Source of the DNA: RGIG1995 sp045645205
GTDB lineage: Bacteria; Bacillota; Clostridia; Oscillospirales; CAG-272
Direction of reading: 5' to 3'
Assembly: GCA_045645205.1 (NCBI GenBank)
Contig: JAZRIJ010000006.1
Location: 1-37,478 of the forward strand
DNA length: 37,478 bases
Position numbers and translations under genes: made by a program. The notes beneath the pieces are model-generated. The model saw only the letters and a program-made list of their open reading frames with translations. It was not told the origin of the DNA and searched no databases. The first letter of the stretch is position 1. Each line of letters opens with the position of its first letter. Positions 1 to 6,774 of the stretch are shown here, piece by piece.

Positions 1-78
1 ACTTCATTATGGCGTAAGCCATAACTTCACTGCGGCAACGCCGCAACTTCACTTAAAACCTAAGCTTTGAACCTCACT
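1..78 (+). repeat. Upstream hairpin-linker repeat array
   Basis: Seen directly: perfect hairpins alternate with a short direct repeat. Hairpin 1 is TTATGGC-gtaa-GCCATAA (7-24). Hairpin 2 is TGCGGC-aac-GCCGCA (31-45). The linker AACTTCACT occurs at 23-31 and 45-53, with variants at 1-7 (ACTTCAT) and 70-78 (AACCTCACT). A third, imperfect AT-rich stem lies at 55-68. The linker period is 22-25 bases. Stem sequences differ while the linker is conserved, so structure rather than stem sequence seems to be kept. The array runs off the left window edge and probably continues. It ends about 25 bases before the ribosome binding site of the four-helix-bundle gene. Confidence 0.8.
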
Positions 79-117
79 AAAGACTATAGTATAATAAAAA
101 TATAAGGAGTGGTACAA

Positions 118-468
118 ATGTCCGAAAGCAAACTGCGTGATATGTCATTAGACTTCGCCGTATCTATTATTAATCTCGTCAAAGAACTTAAACTCAAAAA
201 AGAGAATATAATCTCCAACCAAATCGGCAGAAGCGGTACCTCAATCGGCGCAAATATTCGTGAAGCGCAGTATGCACACGGCAAGGCCGACTTTGTATCA
301 AAACTCCAGATAGCCCTCAAAGAAGCCAACGAAACAGGCTATTGGCTTGAACTTTTGTATAAAACAGATTATATTGATGAAGAAACCTATAAAAATCTTG
401 ACTCAGCTTGTGCGAGTATTCGTGTAATGCTAATATCTTCAATAAATACAGTCAAATCAAAGCAATAA
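118..468 (+). CDS. Four-helix-bundle protein, S23 / Avd-like family
   Basis: A 116-residue, all-helical protein. The signature of the S23 (23S rRNA intervening-sequence) four-helix-bundle family is visible: QIGRSGTSIGANIREA at about residues 41-56, then a long amphipathic helix with KADFVSKLQIALKEANET. The same fold includes Avd, the accessory protein of diversity-generating retroelements, but no reverse transcriptase or variable repeat is visible here. Start ATG at 118 is chosen because AAGGAG at 104-109 lies 8 bases upstream; a GTG at 109 overlaps that site and is less likely. The gene is flanked on both sides by hairpin-linker arrays. Biochemical function is unknown; binding to structured nucleic acid is an inference from the family's basic surface and the flanking hairpins. 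Confidence 0.85.
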   Translation: MSESKLRDMSLDFAVSIINLVKELKLKKENIISNQIGRSGTSIGANIREAQYAHGKADFVSKLQIALKEANETGYWLELLYKTDYIDEETYKNLDSACASIRVMLISSINTVKSKQ

Positions 469-469
469 A

Positions 470-515
470 ATATTACTCCGCCGACGGCGGAATATCACTA
501 AAATCTCCGTCAAGA
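470..515 (+). repeat. Downstream hairpin-linker repeat array (decayed)
   Basis: Directly after the four-helix-bundle stop codon, TCCGCC-gac-GGCGGA (477-491) forms a perfect stem. It is bracketed by linker copies ATATTACT (470-477) and ATATCACT (492-499). A following unit, AAAATCTCCGTCAAGAT (499-515), looks like a decayed AT-rich stem with the loop still present. The linker shares its CACT end with the upstream AACTTCACT but differs at its 5' half, so the two sides carry distinct linker types. There is no U-tract, so a simple terminator explains the first hairpin poorly. Confidence 0.7.
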
Positions 516-544
516 TGGATTCGAACGACCGAAACGTGTTAATA

Positions 545-573
545 TTGCTTATTTGTTTATGTTATGTTATAAT
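545..573 (+). promoter_or_regulatory. Sigma-A type promoter for the 594 gene
   Basis: TTGCTT at 545-550 and TATAAT at 568-573 are separated by exactly 17 bases. The -10 lies 20 bases before the start codon, so the leader is short and consists mostly of the ribosome binding site. Confidence 0.65.
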
Positions 574-593
574 TTAATTAAGGCGGTGAGACT

Positions 594-1289
594 ATGTTTC
601 GTTTTTTGAGAATTGCAAGAGAGAAAATAACTCCTATAGACTTGAACAATCCCGATGCGGTAGTAACTGTTACAAATACACGACATTTAAAAAATCCCTT
701 CGGCAAAAACTATCGTGGATGTTGTGCTGTTCGAGAAGATTATTTAACTTCGCTTTGCTTTCAAACACTCGACGGAAACGATATGATTTATGAGCAACCA
801 CATAGTTGTTATGTAAATTTTTTGACTCCAAATATTTATCCCCACACATTATGGGTTGGACGCAAAATAGAATTGTATGAGGGAAAATATCATGTAGGCA
901 CAATGGTGGTTGAAGAAATCAAAAATCCTATTCTTGACCGCAATGCCAAATTTAAAAATCAAGATGATATTTTTGAAAATTATAGGGTCTTAAATCTTGC
1001 CTTAAAGCGATCGTTGGAGTGGGGCAAAAAATTTGAAATGCCACTTGATAATAAGTTGATGAATTCTATACCCAACCTTTCAGGAACGGATATTGAAAAA
1101 ATATCACAGTATATTATTCAAGTACGTGATGATATTCTTTGGAAAATATATTATTCGAATTGGGATGTTAATACGGAAACCCTAAAAATTGATGCAAATA
1201 AAGTTGCGACCGAGAGATATCCGTGGATTAACAAAGATAATTTGGCTTCTTTGAATTCTCAAGGGATGTATTATGCGTGGCACGGTTAA
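594..1289 (+). CDS. Hypothetical protein with EF-Tu-like beta-barrel segment
   Basis: A 231-residue soluble protein, with no signal peptide or membrane segment seen. ATG at 594 follows AAGGCGGTGAG at 580-590. Residues about 53-115 resemble the beta-barrel found at the C terminus of EF-Tu-type GTPases and in many stand-alone bacterial proteins: a segment with VNFLTPNIYPHTLW followed by GRKIELYEGKYHVGTMVVEE and then NPIL. No GTPase motifs are present, so it is not an elongation factor. The remaining C-terminal half is predicted helical and not recognised. It has its own promoter and no obvious operon partner other than the small gene at 1357. Function is unknown; the barrel assignment is by eye. 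Confidence 0.7.
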   Translation: MFRFLRIAREKITPIDLNNPDAVVTVTNTRHLKNPFGKNYRGCCAVREDYLTSLCFQTLDGNDMIYEQPHSCYVNFLTPNIYPHTLWVGRKIELYEGKYHVGTMVVEEIKNPILDRNAKFKNQDDIFENYRVLNLALKRSLEWGKKFEMPLDNKLMNSIPNLSGTDIEKISQYIIQVRDDILWKIYYSNWDVNTETLKIDANKVATERYPWINKDNLASLNSQGMYYAWHG

Positions 1290-1356
1290 ATTCCTCTGGA
1301 CTTTTAAAGCTTTTCGAATATAATTGCTGTTGCTAAAAAAGAAAGGTGGCAGTAAT

Positions 1357-1533
1357 ATGAGCAGAGAAGAATTGCAAAAAGAAATACGGTTTTTATACGG
1401 ACTTTGGTACAGATACTTTAACCTCTATGCTTTTCTTCAAAAGAATAAACGAGGTTTAGAGTTAATACCTAAACTCCGAGAAAAACAAAATGAACTTTTA
1501 CGGCTCATAGACTTTACAAAAGACCAACTTTAA
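1357..1533 (+). CDS. Small helical hypothetical protein (58 aa)
   Basis: ATG at 1357 lies 7 bases after AAAGGTGG (1342-1349), a good ribosome binding site. A longer frame from 1324 has no such site. The product is rich in charged and aromatic residues and looks like one or two helices (SREELQKEIRFLYGLWYRYF then a leucine/lysine/glutamate-rich half). It starts 67 bases after the 594 gene and could be cotranscribed with it. I do not recognise the family. The short length makes it less certain than its neighbours, but the ribosome binding site supports a real gene. Confidence 0.55.
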   Translation: MSREELQKEIRFLYGLWYRYFNLYAFLQKNKRGLELIPKLREKQNELLRLIDFTKDQL

Positions 1534-1700
1534 GTTGGCATCTAAATGGTTCGTAACAGCCGGAAAAAGCCGATTAATGTCGATATCATAATGATTTGTA
1601 ACAGTCCCCAACAGATATGTCCTGTAATAAACTTTTATATTTTTCATTCTTCGAAAAATAAAATTGTGATTTTTTTAATTCTTTTGCTTAAAATAGTGTA

Positions 1701-1729
1701 TTGACATTGCTTTGAAATAGTATTATTAT
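1701..1729 (+). promoter_or_regulatory. Promoter for the capA-like operon
   Basis: TTGACA at 1701-1706 and TATTAT at 1724-1729 are 17 bases apart, 43 bases upstream of the capA-like start codon. No promoter of similar quality was seen between the three genes that follow, consistent with one transcript ending at the hairpin at 5019-5051. Confidence 0.65.
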
Positions 1730-1772
1730 GTCCTTAGTTATTAAAATGTAAAAATTAAATGGGGGTTTTACT

Positions 1773-2864
1773 ATGAAAATGCTTTTGCTTGGGGATGTTT
1801 GTCCCATTGACAACACCTCTGCGTTATTTAAATTAAAGGATATTTCCACGCTTTTTGGAAATGCTGTTTCTATTTTTGACAACAATGATTTTTGTTTTGT
1901 CAATCTTGAATGCGCATTAACAGACCACCCTGAAAAAATAGATAAATACGGTCCCGCTTTGAAGGCTCCCGTAGAGACAGCTGAGGTTTTGAAAACTTTA
2001 GGTGTTGACTGCTGCGGTATTAGCAATAACCATGTTTTTGATTTCGGCAAAAAGGGAATAAGAGACACATTGGAGGCGCTTGAAAAAAACGGAATTATGT
2101 ATACCGGATTTGGAGATAATTACGAGGATGCGCGTAAAAACCTTATTATTGAAAAAGATGGTGAAAAAATAGCTTTAATAGCTGTTTGCGAACATGAATA
2201 TTCTTATGCGCTCAACAACAGAATGGGGTCGAGACCTTATGATGAATATGATACTATAGAGGATATAAGAAAAGCAAAAGAAGAGTGTGACAGAGTAATA
2301 GTTATTTATCACGGCGGTAAGGAATTTTGCAGATATCCATCACCAAGATTACATAAGATTTGCCATGCAATGATTAAAAACGGTGCTGATGTTATCCTTT
2401 GTCAGCACAGCCATTGTATTGGCTGTTATGAAAACTACAATGGCGGTCATATTCTTTACGGACAAGGTAATTTTCATTTTGTAATGAACCACGAATTCGA
2501 GGGATGGCATACAAGCTTAACGGTCAACTATGATACAAAAACAAATGAGATCGAGTTCTCTCCGTTAAAGAATAATTCTTGTGGAATAGAAATTCCTACA
2601 AAAGACGAAGCTTCTAAAATTATGGCTGAATTTGAGGCTCGTAACAAAGAGTTGCTGAATGGTGAGTGGGTAAATGGTTGGAAAGCTTTTTGTGAAAGCA
2701 TGAAATCGGGATATATCGAGGTTGTTTCAAAAGCGTTTACCGAAAATTCAACTCCTCGTGAAGACGGCAAATTTTCGCATTTTCTTGATTGTGAAGCTCA
2801 TACAGATGTATGGCGTGAGTTATTCCCCTCGCTTAACCTTACAAACTGTTTAGATGAAGAATAA
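1773..2864 (+). CDS. CapA-family metallophosphatase-like protein
   Basis: A 363-residue protein of the CapA / poly-gamma-glutamate synthesis (PGA_cap) family, a metallophosphoesterase-like fold. Visible motifs: LLLGDVC at 4-10 (first metal Asp), VNLECALTD at 43-51, SNNHVFDFG at 84-92, YHGGKEF mid-protein, and CQHSHCIG followed by YGQGNFHF, the His-rich metal-binding end. Many CapA proteins are membrane-anchored; this one begins directly at the first catalytic strand and has no signal or anchor, so it should be cytosolic. The ribosome binding site is a G-rich run (GGGGG at 1761-1765) before ATG 1773. No capBCE-like partners are present, so capsule synthesis is unlikely. The substrate is unknown. 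It is first in a three-gene unit with a CE15-like esterase and an acyltransferase-domain protein. Confidence 0.85.
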   Translation: MKMLLLGDVCPIDNTSALFKLKDISTLFGNAVSIFDNNDFCFVNLECALTDHPEKIDKYGPALKAPVETAEVLKTLGVDCCGISNNHVFDFGKKGIRDTLEALEKNGIMYTGFGDNYEDARKNLIIEKDGEKIALIAVCEHEYSYALNNRMGSRPYDEYDTIEDIRKAKEECDRVIVIYHGGKEFCRYPSPRLHKICHAMIKNGADVILCQHSHCIGCYENYNGGHILYGQGNFHFVMNHEFEGWHTSLTVNYDTKTNEIEFSPLKNNSCGIEIPTKDEASKIMAEFEARNKELLNGEWVNGWKAFCESMKSGYIEVVSKAFTENSTPREDGKFSHFLDCEAHTDVWRELFPSLNLTNCLDEE

Positions 2865-2884
2865 CTTTTATATCGGTGATCAAT

Positions 2885-3919
2885 ATGTTTGAAAAAATGT
2901 TGCTTGATAGAAATCTTCCCGAGCTTAGAACTCGTAAAGAGATGCTTGAGATATTATTTGAAGAAGAATATGGTTATATGCCGCCGCTTCCCGATAGCAT
3001 TGAATGGGAAGTGAAAGAGAAGGTAATACCGAATTTTTGTGCCGGTAAGGCAATAGCATATAAAATTACTGCTAACTGTATTTTAAACGGAAAGTCTTTT
3101 TCATTCCCATTTTATGCAACTTTGCCTACCGATAACCAAAAGCATCCGTTCTTTATACATATAAATTTCAGAGACTTAGTACCTGACAGATATATGCCTA
3201 CTGAAGAGCTTGTTGACAACGGATTTGCTGTACTTTCATTTTGCTATGAAGATATAACATCTGACAATGGTGATTTTACAAACGGTCTTGCAGGTGTATT
3301 ATATGAAAATAGTGTGCGCAAGAGTAATGATCCCGGTAAGATCGCTATGTGGGCATGGGCTGCACAGCGCGTAATGGACTATGCAGAAACACTTGGTGAT
3401 GTACTTGACTTTAATTGTTCTATTGTTTGCGGACATTCCAGACTTGGTAAAACAGCTCTCGTTGCTGCTGCAACAGACGATCGCTTTAAATATGCATATT
3501 CTAACGATTCCGGTTGTGCCGGGGCGGCTATAACAAGACAAAAATGCGGAGAAACAGTTGAAATTATAAACAGTAAATTTTCCCACTGGTTCTGCGAAAA
3601 CTATAAGAAGTATATAAACAATGAAGCTAATATGCCATTTGATCAGCATTATCTTCTTTCCTCGATTGCTCCCCGATTTGTATGCATAGGAAGCGCGTCG
3701 GAAGATCTTTGGGCTGATCCTGTTTCGGAGATGCTTAACTGTGTTGCATCAAGTCCTGCTTTTAAAAAAGGATTTGTTTACGAAGACCGATTACCTCAAA
3801 TCGGCGACCAATTCTTTGATGGTGATATAGGATATCATTTAAGAAAAGGACTCCACTATTTCAGTAGAGAAGATTGGTTAAAGCTTATAAAATTTGTAAA
3901 TCTTCACTATAGTAAATAA
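2885..3919 (+). CDS. CE15-like (glucuronoyl esterase-type) alpha/beta hydrolase
   Basis: A 344-residue alpha/beta hydrolase. The nucleophile elbow is GHSRLGKTA with Ser185, matching the G-x-S-R-x-G-K pattern typical of CE15 4-O-methyl-glucuronoyl methylesterases and relatives. Further matches are FDQHYLLSSIAPR (about 252-264), SEDLWADPVSE (about 272-282) and a C-terminal GLHYFSREDW in which His324 is the likely catalytic base. Known CE15 enzymes cleave esters of glucuronic acid in plant cell walls and are secreted. This protein lacks a signal peptide, so an intracellular substrate is more likely. Start ATG 2885 is preferred over GTG 2876 because GGTGAT lies just upstream of the ATG. It starts 20 bases after the capA-like gene. 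Confidence 0.8.
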   Translation: MFEKMLLDRNLPELRTRKEMLEILFEEEYGYMPPLPDSIEWEVKEKVIPNFCAGKAIAYKITANCILNGKSFSFPFYATLPTDNQKHPFFIHINFRDLVPDRYMPTEELVDNGFAVLSFCYEDITSDNGDFTNGLAGVLYENSVRKSNDPGKIAMWAWAAQRVMDYAETLGDVLDFNCSIVCGHSRLGKTALVAAATDDRFKYAYSNDSGCAGAAITRQKCGETVEIINSKFSHWFCENYKKYINNEANMPFDQHYLLSSIAPRFVCIGSASEDLWADPVSEMLNCVASSPAFKKGFVYEDRLPQIGDQFFDGDIGYHLRKGLHYFSREDWLKLIKFVNLHYSK

Positions 3920-3952
3920 TTTATAATTAAATGCGTAAAACGGAGTAGAAAA

Positions 3953-4873
3953 ATGCTTGATTTAATAGAACAAAAGAATTACATACAGGATTTAATGTGT
4001 AAATTAAATTTTCCTTCAGAGGCTCAAAAAACATTTGTTGATGCATTTGAGCGTATATTAGGTGATAAAACAGCATCTGCTTGGTTTACTTGCTTGTTGC
4101 AGCAATACGATGAGAGTGAGCACTGTTCGTATAAACAGATGATAATAGATGTTGGGGCATTGGGAAAGGCGCTTAATATTCACCAATATACTATTTCACT
4201 GCTTATGTATCTTTGTATGGCAGAAAAACTTCGTTGTCGCTATATTGAGCGTGAAATAGATGAAAGCATTTATTTTAACTCTATGTTAGATTTACGCTAC
4301 AAACTGGAAGAGTGTAGGCTGGTTCATGGAATTAACGGCTCATTTGTTGCATCATGGTTTTCAAAATTTTTTGAACTTATTCGTTTTGCGTTGGGAAGGT
4401 TGCAATTTGAAATTACCACAACAAAAGATGAATTTATAGTTGATAATGTAATACTGCCTGCAGGTAGTAAGGCTATCAATGTTCATATTCCGCGTACCGG
4501 AACAAAGCTTGACCACAAAGATGTTTTAGAAGCGTATCGACTCGCTGCCGAAATGTTTGCTGATGAGTTTGACTCTCAACCTGTTTTGTTTACATGTTAT
4601 TCATGGTTGCTTGATCCTTGGAATCTTAAAATTCTATCACCTTCATCAAATCTTGCAGCGTTTTGTAATGATTTTAAGATTGTCGAATCCGGTAATTATA
4701 ACGGATATGGTGAAGTTTGGCGTTTGTTTGATTGTCATTATACAGGAAATGTATCCGATTTACCAAGAGATTCTTCTCTTCGACGTGCTTATGCCGATCG
4801 TATTGAAAGAGGAGAGCCGATTGGTTGGGGACGTGGAATGTTTATATATCGTGATGGTAAAATTTTTAATTAA
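3953..4873 (+). CDS. Acyltransferase-domain protein (GNAT-like C-terminal)
   Basis: A 306-residue soluble protein resembling the 'acyltransferase domain-containing' proteins of gut Firmicutes: a helical N-terminal domain (about 1-145) followed by a GNAT-like C-terminal domain. Recognisable stretches are NVHIPRTGTKLD (about 184-195), the helix that follows it, and CYSWLLDPWNLKILSPSSN (about 216-234), then a C-terminal RGMFIYRDGKI. It starts 33 bases after the esterase with a modest site (CGGAG at 3941-3945) before ATG 3953. The family is inferred from memory of these conserved segments; substrate and even activity are not established. It is the last gene of the unit and is followed by a strong hairpin at 5019-5051. 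No membrane segments seen. Confidence 0.65.
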   Translation: MLDLIEQKNYIQDLMCKLNFPSEAQKTFVDAFERILGDKTASAWFTCLLQQYDESEHCSYKQMIIDVGALGKALNIHQYTISLLMYLCMAEKLRCRYIEREIDESIYFNSMLDLRYKLEECRLVHGINGSFVASWFSKFFELIRFALGRLQFEITTTKDEFIVDNVILPAGSKAINVHIPRTGTKLDHKDVLEAYRLAAEMFADEFDSQPVLFTCYSWLLDPWNLKILSPSSNLAAFCNDFKIVESGNYNGYGEVWRLFDCHYTGNVSDLPRDSSLRRAYADRIERGEPIGWGRGMFIYRDGKIFN

Positions 4874-5162
4874 AAAAGGTTTACAAACAATTGATAATTT
4901 TACTTAATAATGTGTATTTCTTAAATTGTATGGAATGATGAAATTTTGTCGGAAGAAAAATGTTCTCTGAATTAAGTGAACTCCAAGATTTAAACAAAAT
5001 AAAATAATAAGTTAACCGGGAATGAGTTTGGTAAAATACCGAACTTATTCCTTTTAATTTCAAGATATTTACTTCATTGTTTTAGTGAAAAATATATTTC
5101 TTTAAGTTATCAGTGAAAGCGTTAGCGCTTTAAAATTATCGACCTTTGTAAATCAACAAAAA
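4874..5162. other. Gene-free intergenic stretch between convergent units
   Basis: About 360 bases without a convincing gene separate the acyltransferase gene from the SPFH gene. It holds a plus-strand terminator (5019-5051), a small palindrome resembling a catabolite-responsive element (5114-5131) and, at its right edge, the minus-strand terminator (5163-5199). The one short frame here, on the minus strand, has no ribosome binding site and runs through the terminator. Confidence 0.6.
5019..5051 (+). terminator. Intrinsic terminator of the capA-like operon
   Basis: A 15-base-pair near-perfect stem: GGAATGAGTTTGGTA (5019-5033), a 3-base loop, and TACCGAACTTATTCC (5037-5051), followed by TTTTAATTT. 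It lies about 145 bases downstream of the acyltransferase stop codon. Confidence 0.75.
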
Positions 5163-5199
5163 ATATGCCCCCTAAAGTGTTTAGCATTTGGAGGCATAT
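5163..5199 (-). terminator. Intrinsic terminator of the SPFH gene
   Basis: ATATGCC (5163-5169) pairs with GGCATAT (5193-5199) with further pairing inside. Read on the minus strand the hairpin is followed by a T-run (A-run at 5156-5163 on the plus strand). It lies 33 bases after the SPFH stop codon. Confidence 0.8.
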
Positions 5200-5231
5200 C
5201 AAAAGGTGAGTTTTATTATTTGAGAATTTAA

Positions 5232-6113
5232 TTAATTTTCTGGAGTAGAAGTTAAGTCTTCGCAATCAATTACAGGGAGAACAGTATCACTGCCGACGAT
5301 TTGAGGAAGTTCACCGTTCCACTGTAATGTTTCATTATACTTAATGAGAAGATCTGTGAGAGATGCCGCAAGCTTCTGGTTAGCTTCGGCTTCTGCCTGA
5401 GCTTGAACCTCAACAGCATATGCGTCTGCATCAGCCTGTATTTTTGCAACCTCAGCTTCTGCTTCGGCGGCAATAACCTTACGTTTTGCATCAGCTTCCT
5501 GTTCCATGTTTTTCTGCTCCTGCTCAATAGTTGCTTGAAGCTTGGACTGTTCAGCAACCTGTTTTGCTTCAACAGCATTTGTAAAAACATCGGTGAAATC
5601 TATATCTTCAATGGCAATACTGAGTACTTCTATTCCATAGACTTTCATTTCAGGTCCGAGTATTTCTTTTACCTGTCCGGAAAGTGTTTCGCGGGACTGA
5701 ATAAGATTTTCGGCAGAGTATTTTGCAATGATGGATTTAACATTTTCAAGTATTCTCGGTTCAACAACAGTTGTATAGTAGCTTACACCTATATTCTTGT
5801 AAAGATTCTGAGATGTCTCTTTGTCTACACTAAAATTTACCGAACATGCAACGTCTACCTGCTGTATATCGCTTGAAAATGCTTGAAAGTTTAGCTGTGA
5901 TTTTTGTGTGCGGTTATCCATTTTTATGACTTGCTGCCAAGGAAGCTTGAAGTGGAGACCTTCACCAAGAACATAGTCTTCAACATGTCCGAATGTAACC
6001 ACAACACCGGTATGACCGGTGGGAACGGTTGTTGTAACTGTTGTCCCGAGGATGAGCAAAAGAGCAACAGCTGCGATGGCTAAAATAATAGCAACAATTT
6101 TAGATTTTTTCAT
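5232..6113 (-). CDS. SPFH / band-7 (prohibitin-like) membrane protein
   Basis: A 293-residue protein with one N-terminal membrane segment (about 6-27: IVAIILAIAAVALLLILG), then an SPFH domain (GHTGVVVTFGHVEDYVLGEG, FKLPW, then NRTQKSQL). The C-terminal third is an Ala/Glu/Gln-rich coiled coil (about 190-260) typical of prohibitin/HflC-like oligomerising proteins. SPFH proteins form membrane scaffolds or regulate membrane proteases such as FtsH; which applies here cannot be told. ATG follows AGGAGGTA 8 bases upstream, an excellent site. The gene starts 72 bases after a DUF4358-like lipoprotein on the same strand and is probably cotranscribed with it. Confidence 0.9.
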   Translation of the reverse strand: MKKSKIVAIILAIAAVALLLILGTTVTTTVPTGHTGVVVTFGHVEDYVLGEGLHFKLPWQQVIKMDNRTQKSQLNFQAFSSDIQQVDVACSVNFSVDKETSQNLYKNIGVSYYTTVVEPRILENVKSIIAKYSAENLIQSRETLSGQVKEILGPEMKVYGIEVLSIAIEDIDFTDVFTNAVEAKQVAEQSKLQATIEQEQKNMEQEADAKRKVIAAEAEAEVAKIQADADAYAVEVQAQAEAEANQKLAASLTDLLIKYNETLQWNGELPQIVGSDTVLPVIDCEDLTSTPEN

Positions 6114-6185
6114 AATATGTACCTCCTAAATTTACATGATTAAGTTGACATGCATATAAACATTTGTTAAAATAATTAATAGTGT

Positions 6186-6668
6186 TTATTCTTTAAGCAT
6201 ATTTTCAAATTCAGCGGCAGATAAATCTCTTACATTATCATCAACAATCAGGAAAACAACGTAAAGACCGCATTTTTTTGCTATTGCATTTTCTATTTTC
6301 GGAAGTTCTTCGGCAAGATACTCGCTCATCCAGTTTGCCTCAAGAGTTTCAAGGTATTCTTCCGATTGTTCAAGAAGTTTTTTTGCATTCTCTTCGGTGT
6401 CGGCTTTAAATACACCGAATATGTCTGACTTTCCGGTTGTGTTTATGAATATCGCCGAATCAGTACTTAAGGACAGATCAATAGGTATATTCAAAGCAAT
6501 CCAGCTTTGATCTGCTTCAGTAAGGTCTTTAATGCCTATGATGTCGTATATCTTTGATGCAATGTTATCAACTGCTACGTTGGTTTTATAGTTTGTATCG
6601 GTATCTTTTTTGCCGCACGACACAAGACAGAGAACACAAATAAGAATTAAACTTATAATTTTTTTCAT
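6186..6668 (-). CDS. DUF4358-like lipoprotein
   Basis: A 160-residue predicted lipoprotein. It starts with a type II signal peptide, MKKIISLILICVLCLVSC, in which the lipobox is LVSC with Cys18 as the lipid-modified residue. The mature part resembles the DUF4358 family of Clostridia: a central region describing 'IFGVFKADTEENAKKLLEQ' and a late conserved segment KKCGLYVVFLIVDD. The function of that family is not known. GAAAGAGGAT forms the ribosome binding site upstream of the ATG, and a promoter lies at 6710-6738. It is likely first in a two-gene transcript with the SPFH protein, which suggests an envelope role. Confidence 0.75.
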   Translation of the reverse strand: MKKIISLILICVLCLVSCGKKDTDTNYKTNVAVDNIASKIYDIIGIKDLTEADQSWIALNIPIDLSLSTDSAIFINTTGKSDIFGVFKADTEENAKKLLEQSEEYLETLEANWMSEYLAEELPKIENAIAKKCGLYVVFLIVDDNVRDLSAAEFENMLKE

Positions 6669-6709
6669 AATCTAAGATCCTCTTTCTATTAAGTATATTC
6701 TTATTTTAA

Positions 6710-6738
6710 AGTATAGCACATTTATTTGAATAATTCAA
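6710..6738 (-). promoter_or_regulatory. Promoter for the DUF4358-SPFH unit, with palindrome over the -35
   Basis: Read on the minus strand, TTGAAT (6738-6733) and TATACT (6715-6710) are 17 bases apart, and the -10 carries an upstream TG (extended -10). The -35 lies inside a perfect palindrome TTGAA-taa-TTCAA (6726-6738), which could be an operator; that part is inference. Confidence 0.6.
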
Positions 6739-6774
6739 TAACTATTATTATTTTTCAGCAAAGGAGAAAAAGAA

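Noticed and set aside
1..80. CRISPR array
   Set aside because: The repeated linker is only 8-9 bases, the spacers are palindromes rather than unique sequence, and no cas gene is present.
118..468. Diversity-generating retroelement Avd with variable repeats
   Set aside because: The protein fold fits Avd, but no reverse transcriptase, template repeat or variable-repeat target gene is visible within the window.
490..590. Functional tRNA gene on the minus strand
   Set aside because: Only a T-loop-like core (TTCGAA) is present; acceptor, D and anticodon stems cannot be formed from the AT-rich flank.
1524..1538. Terminator CCAACTT/AAGTTGG at the stop of the 58-residue gene
   Set aside because: The stem is short, its loop is only one base unless the inner pairs open, and no T-run follows.
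1550..1610. Direct repeat GTAACAG around 1552 and 1600 as a mobile-element trace
   Set aside because: Two 7-8 base copies without inverted ends or a transposase are expected by chance in AT-rich intergenic DNA.
4557..4907. Overlapping plus-strand frame in the acyltransferase gene
   Set aside because: It is an out-of-frame shadow of a gene with clear family motifs and has no ribosome binding site; there is no sign of a real frameshift.
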